Origin: Chitinophagaceae bacterium
GTDB taxonomy: Bacteria > Bacteroidota > Bacteroidia > Chitinophagales > Chitinophagaceae
Direction of reading: 5' to 3'
Length of the DNA: 49,961 nucleotides
Assembly: GCA_023251255.1 (NCBI GenBank)
Contig: JAHEZD010000038.1
Span: 1-49,961 of the forward strand
Part shown: positions 17,340-28,200 of the stretch, piece after piece
Layout of the letters: the number at the start of each line of letters is the position of its first letter
Position numbering within the stretch: the first letter of the stretch is position 1
Made by a program: the position numbers and the translations under genes
The notes under the pieces: generated by a model
Databases searched by the model: none
What the model was told of the DNA's origin: nothing
What the model saw: only the letters and a program-made list of their open reading frames with translations

Positions 17340-18611
17340 ATGAAAAGATTTTCCATTTTATTGTTCGCTGCCTTTTGCAGCATAACATTTTTCTCCTGCT
17401 TGAAGAAGAATACCGACTTCAATGAAGGAAGCATTCCAAGTCCATTTGTGATAATTGAAGATGTACGTTCATTATACACGACTGCTCCCGTTACATTAAG
17501 CGAAGGCAACTTAATGGGTGGAAGCAAGATAACAGGCATCGTGATTTCAGATGCTGCTGCTGGCAATGTTCGTAAAGGCACAGTAGTAATACAGCAAACC
17601 AAAAGAGGTTTCACAAGAGGCATCACGTTGGACCTTGGTGCAAGTGCCAACATCACTTATAATGTGGGTGATTCCATCATTGTAGAAGTAGCAGGTGCAA
17701 CACTAAACAACTATAAAGGGACATTGCAAATAACAGGATTAACAAGTTCAAAAATCAGCGTAGCTGCTACTGGCAAAACAGTTACACCAATAGCAGTTTC
17801 CTTGCTTGACTTAACAACAAATTTCAGCACATTGGAAAGTGTACTGGTGCAAGTACCAGGTGCAGATATCAATCCTGCTCCTGTAGCCAATGAAACCTAT
17901 AGTGGCAACAAAGGATTGAAAGATGCAACAACAAGTACAGGTATTTTACATACAGAAACAACAGCTTCTTTTGCTTCAAATAAGTTACCTATCAATGCAT
18001 CATTCACGGGCATTGCCACTTACTTCAATGCTACTGCTGATACAAAACAAGGGGCTGTTCAACAAGTATGGATGCGTAACATGACTGATGTACAAAATGC
18101 AAGTGGTGCACTGTACTTCACGGAGAATTTTGAAAACGGAAATCCGTTAAAGGCAAACTATGCTGCTGGCACAGTAACCTTCACTTCAGGTGTTTGGATG
18201 CTGGACAATGCAGTAATTGCCAATACTGCAAACGATGTCATTGTATCTGGGCAGTATGCTATTCGTGTACAGCAGAACTTAGGTGTATCTGCTTACCTGC
18301 AAATGAATTTTGATTTGCCACAGGGTGCCACAAAAGTTTCTGTATGGCATGCATCCTATGGTGCATCTGCTGACCCACCAGCTACATGGCGTATGGAATA
18401 CTCTACCAATGGTGGTACTACTTGGACACAAACTGGTAGTGATGTTCGTTCAGCGAGCAAGGTAAAATCGCTCATCACTTTTCCTGTAAACATCACTGGA
18501 CCTGTAAGGTTCAGGATAAACAAGCTTGGACCAGGTTCCAACACAGTGGACCCAACCATTGAAAATGGGCGCTTGGGCTTTGATGATTTCTCCGTTTATA
18601 AACAACCATAA
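17340..18611 (+). CDS. DUF5689 surface lipoprotein with C-terminal jelly-roll module
   Basis: 423 aa from ATG 17340, which gives a lipoprotein signal with lipobox FFSC. The frame opens at 17283, inside susD. Residues about 30-250 match the DUF5689 pattern (VIIEDVRSLY, SKITGIVISDAAAGNVRKGT, a QQTKRGF-type strand) found in surface glycan-binding lipoproteins after SusD. From about 265 to the end is a second domain: YFTENFENG, GVWMLDNAVIANTANDV, WRMEYSTNGGTTWTQTGSDV, VRFRINKLGPGSN, NGRLGFDDFSVYK. The same module ends the EEP protein at 23659 and sits inside the fusion at 25227. Likely a surface binding protein working with SusD. Confidence 0.85.
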   Translation: MKRFSILLFAAFCSITFFSCLKKNTDFNEGSIPSPFVIIEDVRSLYTTAPVTLSEGNLMGGSKITGIVISDAAAGNVRKGTVVIQQTKRGFTRGITLDLGASANITYNVGDSIIVEVAGATLNNYKGTLQITGLTSSKISVAATGKTVTPIAVSLLDLTTNFSTLESVLVQVPGADINPAPVANETYSGNKGLKDATTSTGILHTETTASFASNKLPINASFTGIATYFNATADTKQGAVQQVWMRNMTDVQNASGALYFTENFENGNPLKANYAAGTVTFTSGVWMLDNAVIANTANDVIVSGQYAIRVQQNLGVSAYLQMNFDLPQGATKVSVWHASYGASADPPATWRMEYSTNGGTTWTQTGSDVRSASKVKSLITFPVNITGPVRFRINKLGPGSNTVDPTIENGRLGFDDFSVYKQP

Positions 18612-18620
18612 ATAGTCTTT

Positions 18621-21600
18621 ATGAAACGTATTCTACCATTAGGAAAACTCATGGTATTGGCAATGCTCATGCTATGGGCAAGCAATACCAATGCACAATT
18701 GATGTCGTGGCAATTTGGAAACCCAGCATCAGCGGGCAACGAAACTTCATATGCTGCAACTTATGTTGACCCACACATCGCTTCCACTGCTTTAACAAGG
18801 GGTGGCGGTTTGTTGGCATCCTCTTTTGTAAGGGCATTCTCTTCTACAGATTTTACACTGAATGGAACCAAGACAGATGCCATTACCAATAGTGATTATT
18901 TGCAGGTTGGATTGACGGTTCTTGCAGGTAGCACAGTTTCCATTTATAACATAGATGCTCATTTTCGTAGGAGTTCAACTGCTGCAGTAAGCTCTTACCG
19001 TTGGATGTATAGCATCAATGGAGGAAGCTTTGTTGAGATAGGTGCAGCAGATGCTAGCTACACAGGAACAACAGCAGATGGGGATGACCAAACACCTATT
19101 ATAGTGTCTGGTGTGGCTGCATTGCAGAACCTTGCAGCAGGTACTACTGTTACATTAAGGGCCTATTTCTGGGGGGCCACAACCACTACTAGCACTTTGG
19201 CAGTTGGACGTTACGCAGCATCCAATACAAGCCCAAGTTTAGCTATTGGTGGACGTGTTACACCAACAGGTTCCACTTCATTGTTGGGCTGGCAATTTGG
19301 TAGCCCAGCTTCTGCCGGTAATGAAGCCACTTATAGTTCAACTTCAAATGCAACAGGCTTGGCTACTTCTATCTTAAGTAGGGGGGCAGGAATACCAGGG
19401 GACCCTCTTTATGCTCTTGTACGAGGCTTTACAGCAGGCAACTTTGCACCCTTGAACAGTGTAAAAACTGATGCTGTTAACAATGGCAACTATTACCAAT
19501 TTACAGTAACACCTTCCTATGGCTATACCACTTCTCTATCAACCATCGATGCAAGAATCAGGAGAACAAGTGCAGCAGCAAACAGCTACCGTTGGAAGTA
19601 TAGCGTTGATGGTACCAACTTTACTGAAATAGGTGCTGCTGACGCTACCTTCATGAGCACATTTGATGGAACCGACCAACCGCAGATAGACCTTTCTTCC
19701 ATCACTGCCTTACAGAATATAACATTCGGTACAACTGTTACATTCAGGATATATGCTTGGGGCAATACAACTGCTACAGGAACATTTGCACTTGGTAGGT
19801 ATAATGTATCTGGTACAACTATCAACAGTTTGGAACTGCAAGGAAGCATGGTTGCATTGCCCTCTGCAGCCACTGATTATTTCCGTTCAAAGCAAACTGG
19901 TAACTGGCAATCAACTGGCATATGGGAAAGCTCATCAGATAATGTCAATTGGATGAATTCAACACTTGTTCCAACAAATGCTGCAACTAATATTAGCATA
20001 GTGAGTGGGCATACAGTTACAAGCAGTTCAGATATTTCAATTGCCAATACTTCAGTAGCAGGAAGTTTGATTGTTGCCTCCAATACATCCATTGCCATTC
20101 CTTCATCAAAAACATTAACCATAACTGGTGCTGTTGTGCTGAAGTCTGATGCTACGGCAACTGCATCCATTGCTGCTTCACAAGGAAGCATTGTAGGTGA
20201 TATAACTGTTGAACGTTACCTGAACAATAAACGTGCATACCGTTTTATTGCTTCTGCCTTAACTACTTCAACAAGTATTTATGCCAACTGGCAAAATGGT
20301 GGGGTGAGCACTGCAAATATTGGTACACATATCACAGGTGATGTGGCTGGCACTAATGGTTTTGATGCAACAGGTTCTGGAGCATCATCATTGTTTGCAT
20401 TTGATAATGGCACGCAATTATGGAAAGCATTTGGCATTTCACAAACTGCTCCTTATAACAATACTTCATCTACAGTTTTGAAAGCCGGTGAAGCTTACAG
20501 GTTGTTTGTTCGTGGTGATAGAAGTATCAACTTGAGCAGCAATACTTCATCTGGACAAACAACTTTGCTAACAAAGGGAAGCCCAGTAATTGGCAACTAT
20601 ACTTTCACTACTGCAAGTAGCCCAGTTGCTTTGAACAATACAGTAAATAACTGGAACCTGATTGGTAACCCATACTTAAGTGAAGTGGACTGGAAGAGTG
20701 CTTCCTTAACAAGAGCTGGACTTTCAACAGCATTTTATCTGTGGGATTTGAGCCTTAACACAAGGGGTGCTTATGCTTACTTTGATGCATCAGATAACAG
20801 TTTTACTGGTAGTGCCACTCAGTACATTCAATCCGGTCAGGCCATTTTTGTGCAAACGACAGGAGCTGCACCATCATTAGCCTTTACAGAAGCTGCTAAA
20901 AGCTCTGGACACAATAATATTACAGTATTCAGGAACCAGAACAGCTTGCAACAATTATCCGTACAACTTTCTTACACTGATGCTGGACAAATCATCATAG
21001 CAGACCAGGCCAATGCTGTTTTCAATGAACAGGCAACAAAAGGAAAGGATAAGCTGGACATAGAAAAGTTCACCAACCTCGATGAGAACATTGCATTCAG
21101 CATTGAAGGAAACAACTTTATTAAAGATGCTCGTCCAGCCATGCAAGGAACTGATGAATTGCAATTGGCTGTATGGCAATTGAAGAAGAGAAGCTATACA
21201 CTTGTTGTATCAACAAGTAATGTGGAAGCCAATGAAATGTATGTAGAAGATAACTACCTGCATACTTCCATCCCATTAAACATCAATGCAACTAACAGTA
21301 TTTTATTTGAAGTAAATGATGATGCAGCAAGCAGTGCAAAGGATAGGTTCAAGATTGTGCTGAAGAAAAACATTATCACTCCACAAGTTGTTGTAAGCAG
21401 TTTCAATGCAACCATCATCAACAATGTTTCAAACATAGAATTCAAGTTGCTTGTTTCAACCAAAGAAGCAAGTACTGTGAACATCAAAGTAACCAACTTA
21501 TTGGGCCAGCAACTACTTGTAAAGACAGTGAACACAAATGGCGGACAGGAAACAGTTTCAATTCCAACCAATACTCTTGGAAATGGTTTGCACATCATTG

Positions 21601-21650
21601 AGGTAAGCCAAGGAAACGAAAGAATTGTATTAAAAGCCATCAAACAATAA
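18621..21650 (+). CDS. T9SS-exported protein with two SWQFG domains, 1009 aa
   Basis: Signal peptide 1-26 (ends NTNAQ). Two tandem copies of a domain of about 187 residues follow: 27-213 (starts LMSWQFGNPASAGNE, ends LAIGGRV) and about 221-409 (starts LLGWQFGSPASAGNE). Each has an SYRWMYS/SYRWKYS strand, an ALQN turn and a closing GRY strand, suggesting a beta-sandwich. Next is a Thr/Ser-rich repeat region with GHTVT and VERYLNNKRAYRFIAS, as in other T9SS surface proteins. The last about 75 residues are a type A sorting domain (VTNLLGQQLLV, ... NGLHIIEVSQGNERIVLK). No catalytic residues recognised; probably binding or scaffold. It starts nine bases after the DUF5689 gene. Confidence 0.85.
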   Translation: MKRILPLGKLMVLAMLMLWASNTNAQLMSWQFGNPASAGNETSYAATYVDPHIASTALTRGGGLLASSFVRAFSSTDFTLNGTKTDAITNSDYLQVGLTVLAGSTVSIYNIDAHFRRSSTAAVSSYRWMYSINGGSFVEIGAADASYTGTTADGDDQTPIIVSGVAALQNLAAGTTVTLRAYFWGATTTTSTLAVGRYAASNTSPSLAIGGRVTPTGSTSLLGWQFGSPASAGNEATYSSTSNATGLATSILSRGAGIPGDPLYALVRGFTAGNFAPLNSVKTDAVNNGNYYQFTVTPSYGYTTSLSTIDARIRRTSAAANSYRWKYSVDGTNFTEIGAADATFMSTFDGTDQPQIDLSSITALQNITFGTTVTFRIYAWGNTTATGTFALGRYNVSGTTINSLELQGSMVALPSAATDYFRSKQTGNWQSTGIWESSSDNVNWMNSTLVPTNAATNISIVSGHTVTSSSDISIANTSVAGSLIVASNTSIAIPSSKTLTITGAVVLKSDATATASIAASQGSIVGDITVERYLNNKRAYRFIASALTTSTSIYANWQNGGVSTANIGTHITGDVAGTNGFDATGSGASSLFAFDNGTQLWKAFGISQTAPYNNTSSTVLKAGEAYRLFVRGDRSINLSSNTSSGQTTLLTKGSPVIGNYTFTTASSPVALNNTVNNWNLIGNPYLSEVDWKSASLTRAGLSTAFYLWDLSLNTRGAYAYFDASDNSFTGSATQYIQSGQAIFVQTTGAAPSLAFTEAAKSSGHNNITVFRNQNSLQQLSVQLSYTDAGQIIIADQANAVFNEQATKGKDKLDIEKFTNLDENIAFSIEGNNFIKDARPAMQGTDELQLAVWQLKKRSYTLVVSTSNVEANEMYVEDNYLHTSIPLNINATNSILFEVNDDAASSAKDRFKIVLKKNIITPQVVVSSFNATIINNVSNIEFKLLVSTKEASTVNIKVTNLLGQQLLVKTVNTNGGQETVSIPTNTLGNGLHIIEVSQGNERIVLKAIKQ

Positions 21651-21656
21651 TGCTTT

Positions 21657-21851
21657 ATGAAAACAATAAAAACAAGACCCTTCCTATTGCTCCTGTTCAT
21701 TATTGCTTTGCCACTAATGGTACTTGCCGACCCACCAAGCTTAGGTAATGACGATGTAGATGATACGCCTATTGATGGCGGCTTAAGCCTGCTAATAGCT
21801 GCAGGTGTCGGATATGGAATAAAGAAGGTTAAGCACACTAACAAAAAATAG
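21657..21851 (+). CDS. PID-CTERM mini-protein
   Basis: 64 aa: signal peptide (about 1-24), a short acidic linker with DPPSLGNDDVDD, then TPIDGGLSLLIAAGVGYGIK and a basic tail KKVKHTNKK. The P-(I/V)-D-G-G, hydrophobic helix, basic end layout is the PID-CTERM sorting signal known from Bacteroidota. Almost nothing remains of the protein besides export and anchoring signals. It starts six bases after the stop of a T9SS protein and 32 bases before the next, so it is part of the operon. Function unknown; a short membrane-anchored tag, assembly aid or modified peptide are all open. Confidence 0.75.
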   Translation: MKTIKTRPFLLLLFIIALPLMVLADPPSLGNDDVDDTPIDGGLSLLIAAGVGYGIKKVKHTNKK

Positions 21852-21883
21852 CATATCCCTTTCATCATTTTAAAGTATAGAAA

Positions 21884-23632
21884 ATGAAAAAAATACTATC
21901 CATTTTATCTTTGCTTGTTTGGATGTGCAACGCAAATGCACAATTAATGTCATGGCAATTTGGCACACCAGCAACCAATGGAGATGAGGTTTCTGTTGTC
22001 CCCACTTATGCCAATCCACATGTTTCTGCAACGCCACTTGTAAGGGGTGCAGGGTTATTGGTCTCCGGTTTCATTAGGGGCTTTTCAGGGATTGATTTTA
22101 CCTTGAATGGGACAAAGGCAGATGCCATTGCCAATGGCGATTACTACCAAGTTGGTTTTACAGTAGAAGCAGATTACACAGCCTCTGTTTACAACATTGA
22201 TGCACACTTACGAAGAAGTTCTGCTGCGGCAGCGAATGCTTATAGATGGATGTACAGCCTGGATGGAATCAACTTTGTAGAGATAGGTACAGCAGATGCT
22301 GCATTCACCACTACCACTGCTGATGGAGATGACCAAACATCCATTATTGTTTCCAATGTTGCTGCCTTGCAGAATTTGCCAGCTAACACACAAGTAACGC
22401 TGAGGCTGTATTTGTGGGGAGCCACCACCATTACCAGTGCCATAAGTTTTGGAAGGTTTGCTGCTGATAACACAACGCCATCCTTATCCATTGGTGGAAG
22501 GGTAAGACCTGTAGCTGCTACTTCATTATTAGGCTGGCAATTTGGTAGCCCAGCAGCAGCAGGTAATGAAGTAACATATACTTCTACTTCCAATGCTACA
22601 AACATTGTTGCATCTACTTTAAGCAGGGGTGCTGGTATTCCTGCTGTAACAGCAACAGCATTGGCTCGTGGTTTTACTGCAGCTAATTTTTTGCCGCTGA
22701 ACAGTACAAAAGCGGATGCAGTTGCCAATGGCAACTATTATCAATTTACTGTAGCTGCTGCTACTGGTTTCAGAACATCTTTATCTACTATGGATGCAAG
22801 GATTAGAAGAAGTGCTGCTGGTGCAAACGCTTACCGTTGGATGTACAGTTTAAATGGAACAACCTTTACAGAAATTGGCACTGCTGATATTTCTTTTATG
22901 AGTGCCTATGATGGTGTTGACCAGCCTCAAATCGATTTGTCTGCCATTGCAGCATTACAGAATGTTCCTGCTACAACCACCGTAACATTCAGGTTGTATG
23001 CTTGGGGTGCCACCACTGCTACAGGCACATTTGCCATTGGTCGTTACATCTCAGGTGTAACCAACAATAGCCTTGAAGTACAAGGCAAGGTGGATGCTGT
23101 TACACCTTTAACATTGCTTGATTTCAAAGCTGAAAAAACAAGGAACAATATTGCCCTTGCATGGAAAACAATGCAGGAAATAAACGTGGACCATTTCATT
23201 ATTGAAAGAAGTGAAACAACACAGGATTTCAAACAAGTTGGTTTTATTAATGCAAGCAATATTGCTGGTCAGCATACTTATTCCTTTTCAGACCTACTGA
23301 ACAATGCTACTGTTTATTACAGGTTGAAAATGGTTGACAAGGATGGCAGTTATTCTTACAGCAAGATTGTGGCTGTTAAGGCTGGAACAATACAAGTAGT
23401 GAACGTTTATCCTAACCCAACAAAAGATGTTTGCTTAGTTGAACATCCTTTAGCGGAAGGCAATGCATCTATTTTGATAACTGATGTAAATGGCAGAATA
23501 GTGGCAAGACAAGCCATTACAAATGGACAAAGAACAACATACATCAACGTGGCAAATCTTGTTAGGGGAAACTATTCAATAACCTTTATCAATAATGAGG
23601 AAAAACACACCATAACATTACAGAAACTATAA
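21884..23632 (+). CDS. T9SS-exported protein with two SWQFG domains, 582 aa
   Basis: Signal peptide 1-20. Two SWQFG domains follow (about 21-207, starting LMSWQFGTPATNGDE; about 214-403, starting LLGWQFGSPAAAGNE), closely like those in the preceding large protein and in the 25227 gene. An FN3-like linker (LLDFKAEKTRNNIALAWKTM, VDHFIIERS, YYRLKMVDKDGSYSYSKIV) leads to a type A T9SS sorting domain with VYPNPTKD and ITDVNGRIVARQ. No enzyme domain. With the next gene it holds the same parts that are fused in 25227-28271, so the two proteins may work as a pair at the cell surface. Confidence 0.86.
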   Translation: MKKILSILSLLVWMCNANAQLMSWQFGTPATNGDEVSVVPTYANPHVSATPLVRGAGLLVSGFIRGFSGIDFTLNGTKADAIANGDYYQVGFTVEADYTASVYNIDAHLRRSSAAAANAYRWMYSLDGINFVEIGTADAAFTTTTADGDDQTSIIVSNVAALQNLPANTQVTLRLYLWGATTITSAISFGRFAADNTTPSLSIGGRVRPVAATSLLGWQFGSPAAAGNEVTYTSTSNATNIVASTLSRGAGIPAVTATALARGFTAANFLPLNSTKADAVANGNYYQFTVAAATGFRTSLSTMDARIRRSAAGANAYRWMYSLNGTTFTEIGTADISFMSAYDGVDQPQIDLSAIAALQNVPATTTVTFRLYAWGATTATGTFAIGRYISGVTNNSLEVQGKVDAVTPLTLLDFKAEKTRNNIALAWKTMQEINVDHFIIERSETTQDFKQVGFINASNIAGQHTYSFSDLLNNATVYYRLKMVDKDGSYSYSKIVAVKAGTIQVVNVYPNPTKDVCLVEHPLAEGNASILITDVNGRIVARQAITNGQRTTYINVANLVRGNYSITFINNEEKHTITLQKL

Positions 23633-23658
23633 ACTAGAACAATTTAAACAATACAGAA

Positions 23659-25056
23659 ATGAGAAAATTACTGTTGGCAGCAGCATTAATGCTTGCTGTA
23701 GTAGGATCCTTTGCACAAGACTTTACTATTGCTACCTATAACCTGCGTTATGATAATGAAGGTGATAAGGTAAAGAACAATGCATGGAAAGATAGGTGCC
23801 CACACATTGTAGAAATCATTCAAAAAAACAACCTTGACTTCTTTGGTGTACAAGAAGGCCTGTTTAATCAATTGGCAGATTTAATGAGGGCCATGCCTGC
23901 CTATGAATACACAGGACTTGGAAGGGAAGGCGGAAGGGAAGGCGAACATTCTGCTATCTTTTACAAGAGGGATAAGTTTTCTTTATTGGACGCTGGCAAC
24001 TTCTGGTTGTCACAAACGCCAGAAAAACTAAGCAAAGGCTGGGATGCCAAATATGAAAGGCTTTGTAGTTGGGCACAGTTGAAAGACAAGTCCACTGGTT
24101 TTACTTTTTATATGTTCAATACACATTTTGACCATAAAGGGAAAGTGGCAAGAAAGCTGAGCATTGCATTGATTTTTGAACAGATAGGAAAAATTGCAGG
24201 CAATGCACCTGTTATTTTATCAGGTGATTTTAATATGGATCCCATAGATGAGGCCTACGCAGAGTTTGCTAAATTCCCCAAGTTTAGGAGTGCTTATGAT
24301 ATTGCTGAAAGCTTGCAGAATGCTAATCTAGCAAGTGTGAACACCTTCGATTCCATAAAGCATACGCATGAACGTATTGACCATATTTTCTTTTCCCCAG
24401 ATTTTAAAGTAAGCTCTTACAAAATGGAGCTGGATACGTATGGTGACAATAAGTTCCCATCAGACCATTTCCCCATCATCCTGAACATACAGGTAAAAAA
24501 GAATGCTGAAAGTACTGCAACAAAGAACAGTGTTGAAAATACTGCAGCAAAACTCTATCCATCTTTCCCTGAAGATTTTGAAAATGCCCCTGAAAAAACA
24601 AAATATGATAGAGCTGGCATCAAGCTAAAAACAGGTGACTGGATTTTGGACAACTGTGTTATACAGAACACAGCTAATGATGTTCCAAGCAGTGGTGCCT
24701 ATGCTGCAAGGTTCATCAAGGACAATACCAGTTCTGCTTTCTTGCAAATGGATTTTGATTTGCCCAACGGTGCTTCCAAAGTAACCATTGCTTATAGTTC
24801 ATACGCTGCAAAGGCTGACCCACTTTGCCTTTGGACATTGGAATACTCAACAGACAAAGGAAAGACCTGGCAGCAAACAGGCAATGAAGTGGTAGCTGAA
24901 AACAAACGCAGCAAAGCCATTGCCATGTTCAACTTGAACATACAAGGACCAGTAAGGTTCAGAATAAACAAGTTTGGCTTGGGTTCGCAAACCATTGACC
25001 CGTCCATTAAAAATGGAAGGTTAAGTATAGATGACTTTGCTGTTTATAAATACTAG
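23659..25056 (+). CDS. Secreted DNase I-like (EEP) phosphodiesterase/phosphatase with binding module
   Basis: 465 aa, signal peptide 1-20. The EEP domain (about 21-285) keeps every expected active-site motif: TYNLRYD (Asn about 28), GVQEG (Glu about 66), NTHFDH, LSGDFNMDP, ERIDHIF and SDHFPI. It resembles the uncharacterised EEP family 1 (GLGREGGREGEHSAIFYKRD, FWLSQTPEKLSKGWDA). Known chemistry of the fold: metal-dependent phosphodiester or phosphomonoester hydrolysis on nucleic acids, phospholipids or phosphosugars; the substrate here is open. Residues about 305-465 are the jelly-roll module also found at the end of the DUF5689 protein. No T9SS sorting domain, so it may stay in the periplasm or be exported another way. 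Confidence 0.87.
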   Translation: MRKLLLAAALMLAVVGSFAQDFTIATYNLRYDNEGDKVKNNAWKDRCPHIVEIIQKNNLDFFGVQEGLFNQLADLMRAMPAYEYTGLGREGGREGEHSAIFYKRDKFSLLDAGNFWLSQTPEKLSKGWDAKYERLCSWAQLKDKSTGFTFYMFNTHFDHKGKVARKLSIALIFEQIGKIAGNAPVILSGDFNMDPIDEAYAEFAKFPKFRSAYDIAESLQNANLASVNTFDSIKHTHERIDHIFFSPDFKVSSYKMELDTYGDNKFPSDHFPIILNIQVKKNAESTATKNSVENTAAKLYPSFPEDFENAPEKTKYDRAGIKLKTGDWILDNCVIQNTANDVPSSGAYAARFIKDNTSSAFLQMDFDLPNGASKVTIAYSSYAAKADPLCLWTLEYSTDKGKTWQQTGNEVVAENKRSKAIAMFNLNIQGPVRFRINKFGLGSQTIDPSIKNGRLSIDDFAVYKY

Positions 25057-25072
25057 ATGAAAATTGAATAAA

Positions 25073-25170
25073 CCCCGTCAGCGACTTTTAGCCCTGACGG
25101 CGGTTGAAACGAATGCTAAAAAATAATACATCAACCGCTGACGAGGCTTGAAGCCGTCGTCAGGGTTGAA
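25073..25170. repeat. Imperfect inverted repeat inside the locus
   Basis: CGTCAGCG (25076-25083) pairs with CGCTGACG (25136-25143), and CCCTGACG (25092-25099) with CGTCAGGG (25157-25164). GCGGTTGA and TCAACCGC also pair. The arms interleave, so several folds are possible. It fills most of the 170-base gap between two EEP genes, the largest gap in the operon after susC. Confidence 0.55.
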
Positions 25171-25226
25171 CAAGCTTATAAAAACATTTGCCAATCACTT
25201 CCATTTATTAACCTAAAACGATTGCT

Positions 25227-28200
25227 ATGAAAAAGAACATGCTCTCCTTGTTCCTGGTTTTCTGCTTGTTTCAAGTAAATGCCCAAGTAATGTCCTGGCA
25301 ATTTGGAAGCCCTGCCTCTAATGGTGATGAAGCTTCCTATGCTGCCACTTATGCCAACCCACATATTACTGCTGGCTCATTGGTCAGGGGAAATGGATTG
25401 GTAGCTTCTGGTTTTGCAAGAGGGTTTTCTTCTGCTGATTTTACATTGAATGGAACCAAGGCAAATGCTGTAAGCAACAACGATTATTATCAAGTATCGT
25501 TTACTGTGCAGTCTGGTTATACTGCATCATTGTACAACATAGATGCACACATGCGTAGGAGTTCTACTGCTGCACCTGATTCTTATAGATGGAAGTACAG
25601 TTTGAACGGAACAACGTTTACTGAAATTGGTTCATCTGATATAACTTTTAATGGAACAAACACCACAGATGGTGATGACCAAGTGCAGGTAATATTATCT
25701 AGCACCAGTGCATTGCAAAATGTGGCTGCTGGCACTACAGTTACCTTGCGTTTGTATTTATGGGGAGCAACTACTACCACAAGTACAGTAGCTATTGGCC
25801 GCCAAGCTTCTGGTAGCAATGCTCCTTCATTGGCTATTGGTGGCTTAGTAAAATCCACTGCTTCATCATCAGTGCTAGGCTGGCAATTTGGGAGTCCTGC
25901 ATCCAATGGTGATGAGGCAACTTATGTTTCTACCAATAATGCTACGGGCATTGCTGCTGCCAGTTTGACAAGAGGAGCAGGTATTCCAGCAAATGCTTCC
26001 ACAGTATTAAGTCGTGGTTTTGTAGCAGCAGATTTTACAGTGAATGGTACAAAAGCCAATGCTGTTAGCAATGGAGATTATTATCAATTTATAGTGAGGC
26101 CGATTTCAGGTTATACTGTTTCATTGTCCACCATTGATGTAAGGATAAGGCATAGTGCAGCAGGTGCCAATGCATACAGGTGGAAGTACAGTTTGGATGG
26201 AACAAACTTTACAGAGATAGGTAGTTCAGATATTTCCTTTGTTAGCACTTATGATGGTGTTGACCAACCACAAATTGATTTGTCCTCCATTGCAGTATTG
26301 CAGAATGTGCCTTATGGGCAGACGATTACTTTCAGGTTATATGCATGGGGAGCAACAACTACCACAGGCACATTTGCCATTGGTCGCTATATTTCTGGTA
26401 CAACTATGAACAGTCTTGAGCTGCAGGGAACAATAACATCAAAACCAAGTTTCAATTTGGGTTCCTATAATCTTCGTCACCAAAAAGCAGAAGATGTTCC
26501 TAATGATACATGGGCTGCTCGTTATCCAAACATTGCAAACCTTGTAAATAAATATACTATCGACGTTTTTGGCGTGCAAGAACCTTCATTGACAGACCTA
26601 AGCGACTTGCTCCCTCTACTACCAAATTATTCATTTATTGGTGTGGGCAGTGAAGGTGGAACGAGCGGATACTATTCTGCTATCGTCTACAATACTGAAA
26701 GGTTCACACTTAGCCAGAATGGAACATTCTGGCTATCCACTACACCCAATGTGGTAAGCTTGGGCTGGGATGGTGCTGCAAAAAGGGTTTGCACATGGGG
26801 CCTGTTTACTGACAAGGTTACTGGCTTTGTGTTCTATCACTTCAACACACACTTGGACCATCAAGGTGTAGTGGCACGCAAAGAAGGTGCAGCATTGATT
26901 TTGAGAAAGGTGGATACTATTGCAGGTACTAACCCTGTTGCTTTTACTGGTGACTTCAATGTGGACCAATTTGATTCAACTTACATCTCTGTAAACAACA
27001 GTACCAAGTTCAAGAATGCCTACAATTTATTGTATGGTTCGCAGGATATTTATACAGGTACCTTCAACAGCTTTGATACATCCATCCATACAGTGAATAG
27101 GATTGACCATGCATTTCTAACTACACAATTCAAGGCAAATAATTATAAGGTCATCACTGAGAAGTATAACATTTCTCATTATCCATCAGACCATTTTCCA
27201 ATAGTGGTGAACCTTGAACAAAAGCAAACAGATAATGGTGAACTGTACAGCAGCTTCCCAGAAGACTTTGAGAATGGTACTGCAAAAACTTCCTATACTG
27301 CTGGCAATTCAACATTGAAAACAGGTAGTTGGTTGTTTGATAATGCAGTATTGCAGAACACAACAAATGACGACCCATCAAGTGGTGTTTTTGCTGCAAG
27401 GATGGCTGGTGCTTTAAGTGTTTCAGCTTACTTGCAAATGAACTTCAATGTAACCAATGGTGCATCAAAAGTTGTTGTTTGGTATAGTTCCTACAAAGCT
27501 TCTGCTGATGAACCTTGTCAATGGGAATTGGAATACTCTACCGACAGTGGTTCTACATGGACACAAGTTGGCAGCACTATCACTGCAACGAGCAAGGTAA
27601 AACAGCAAGTGGTTTTCTTGATGAACATACAAGGCAATGTACGTTTCAGGATAAACAAATTGGGACTAGGCGCAAGCAATAATGGAAGGCTAAGCATTGA
27701 TGATATTTCCATCTTCCGTTATGACTCATTGCAGGTGTTGCCAAGGCAATTTATCAGCATCAATGCTGTGCCAGTAATGAACGATGTAAGCGTCAACTGG
27801 AACATTTTGCCTGAACCAACAATATCACATTTTGTGTTGTGGAAGTCAACCAATGGAAGGGACTTTGAACCTATTTCACAAATACAGGCAAAGGCAATGC
27901 AGGCAACTTACAGCTTTATTGATAATGCAAATGCCACCAACAGTTATTACAAGTTGCAGCAAGTAGGCAAGGATGGCAATGCCTCTTTTTCCAGCCTACT
28001 GTTCGTGAATTTCGGCAAGAGGAATGATGGCTTTAAGGTGCAGTCTGCCAGCAGGAACTCAATTACATTGTCCATACAATCCAACAGTGCAGAAAAAGGA
28101 AACCTATCCATTTTCAACATAGATGGAAAGCTGATTAGCAAGCAAAACATATCGGTATCAAGTGGTGTAAACCTTTATACAAGCAATGTTCAATTGGCTG

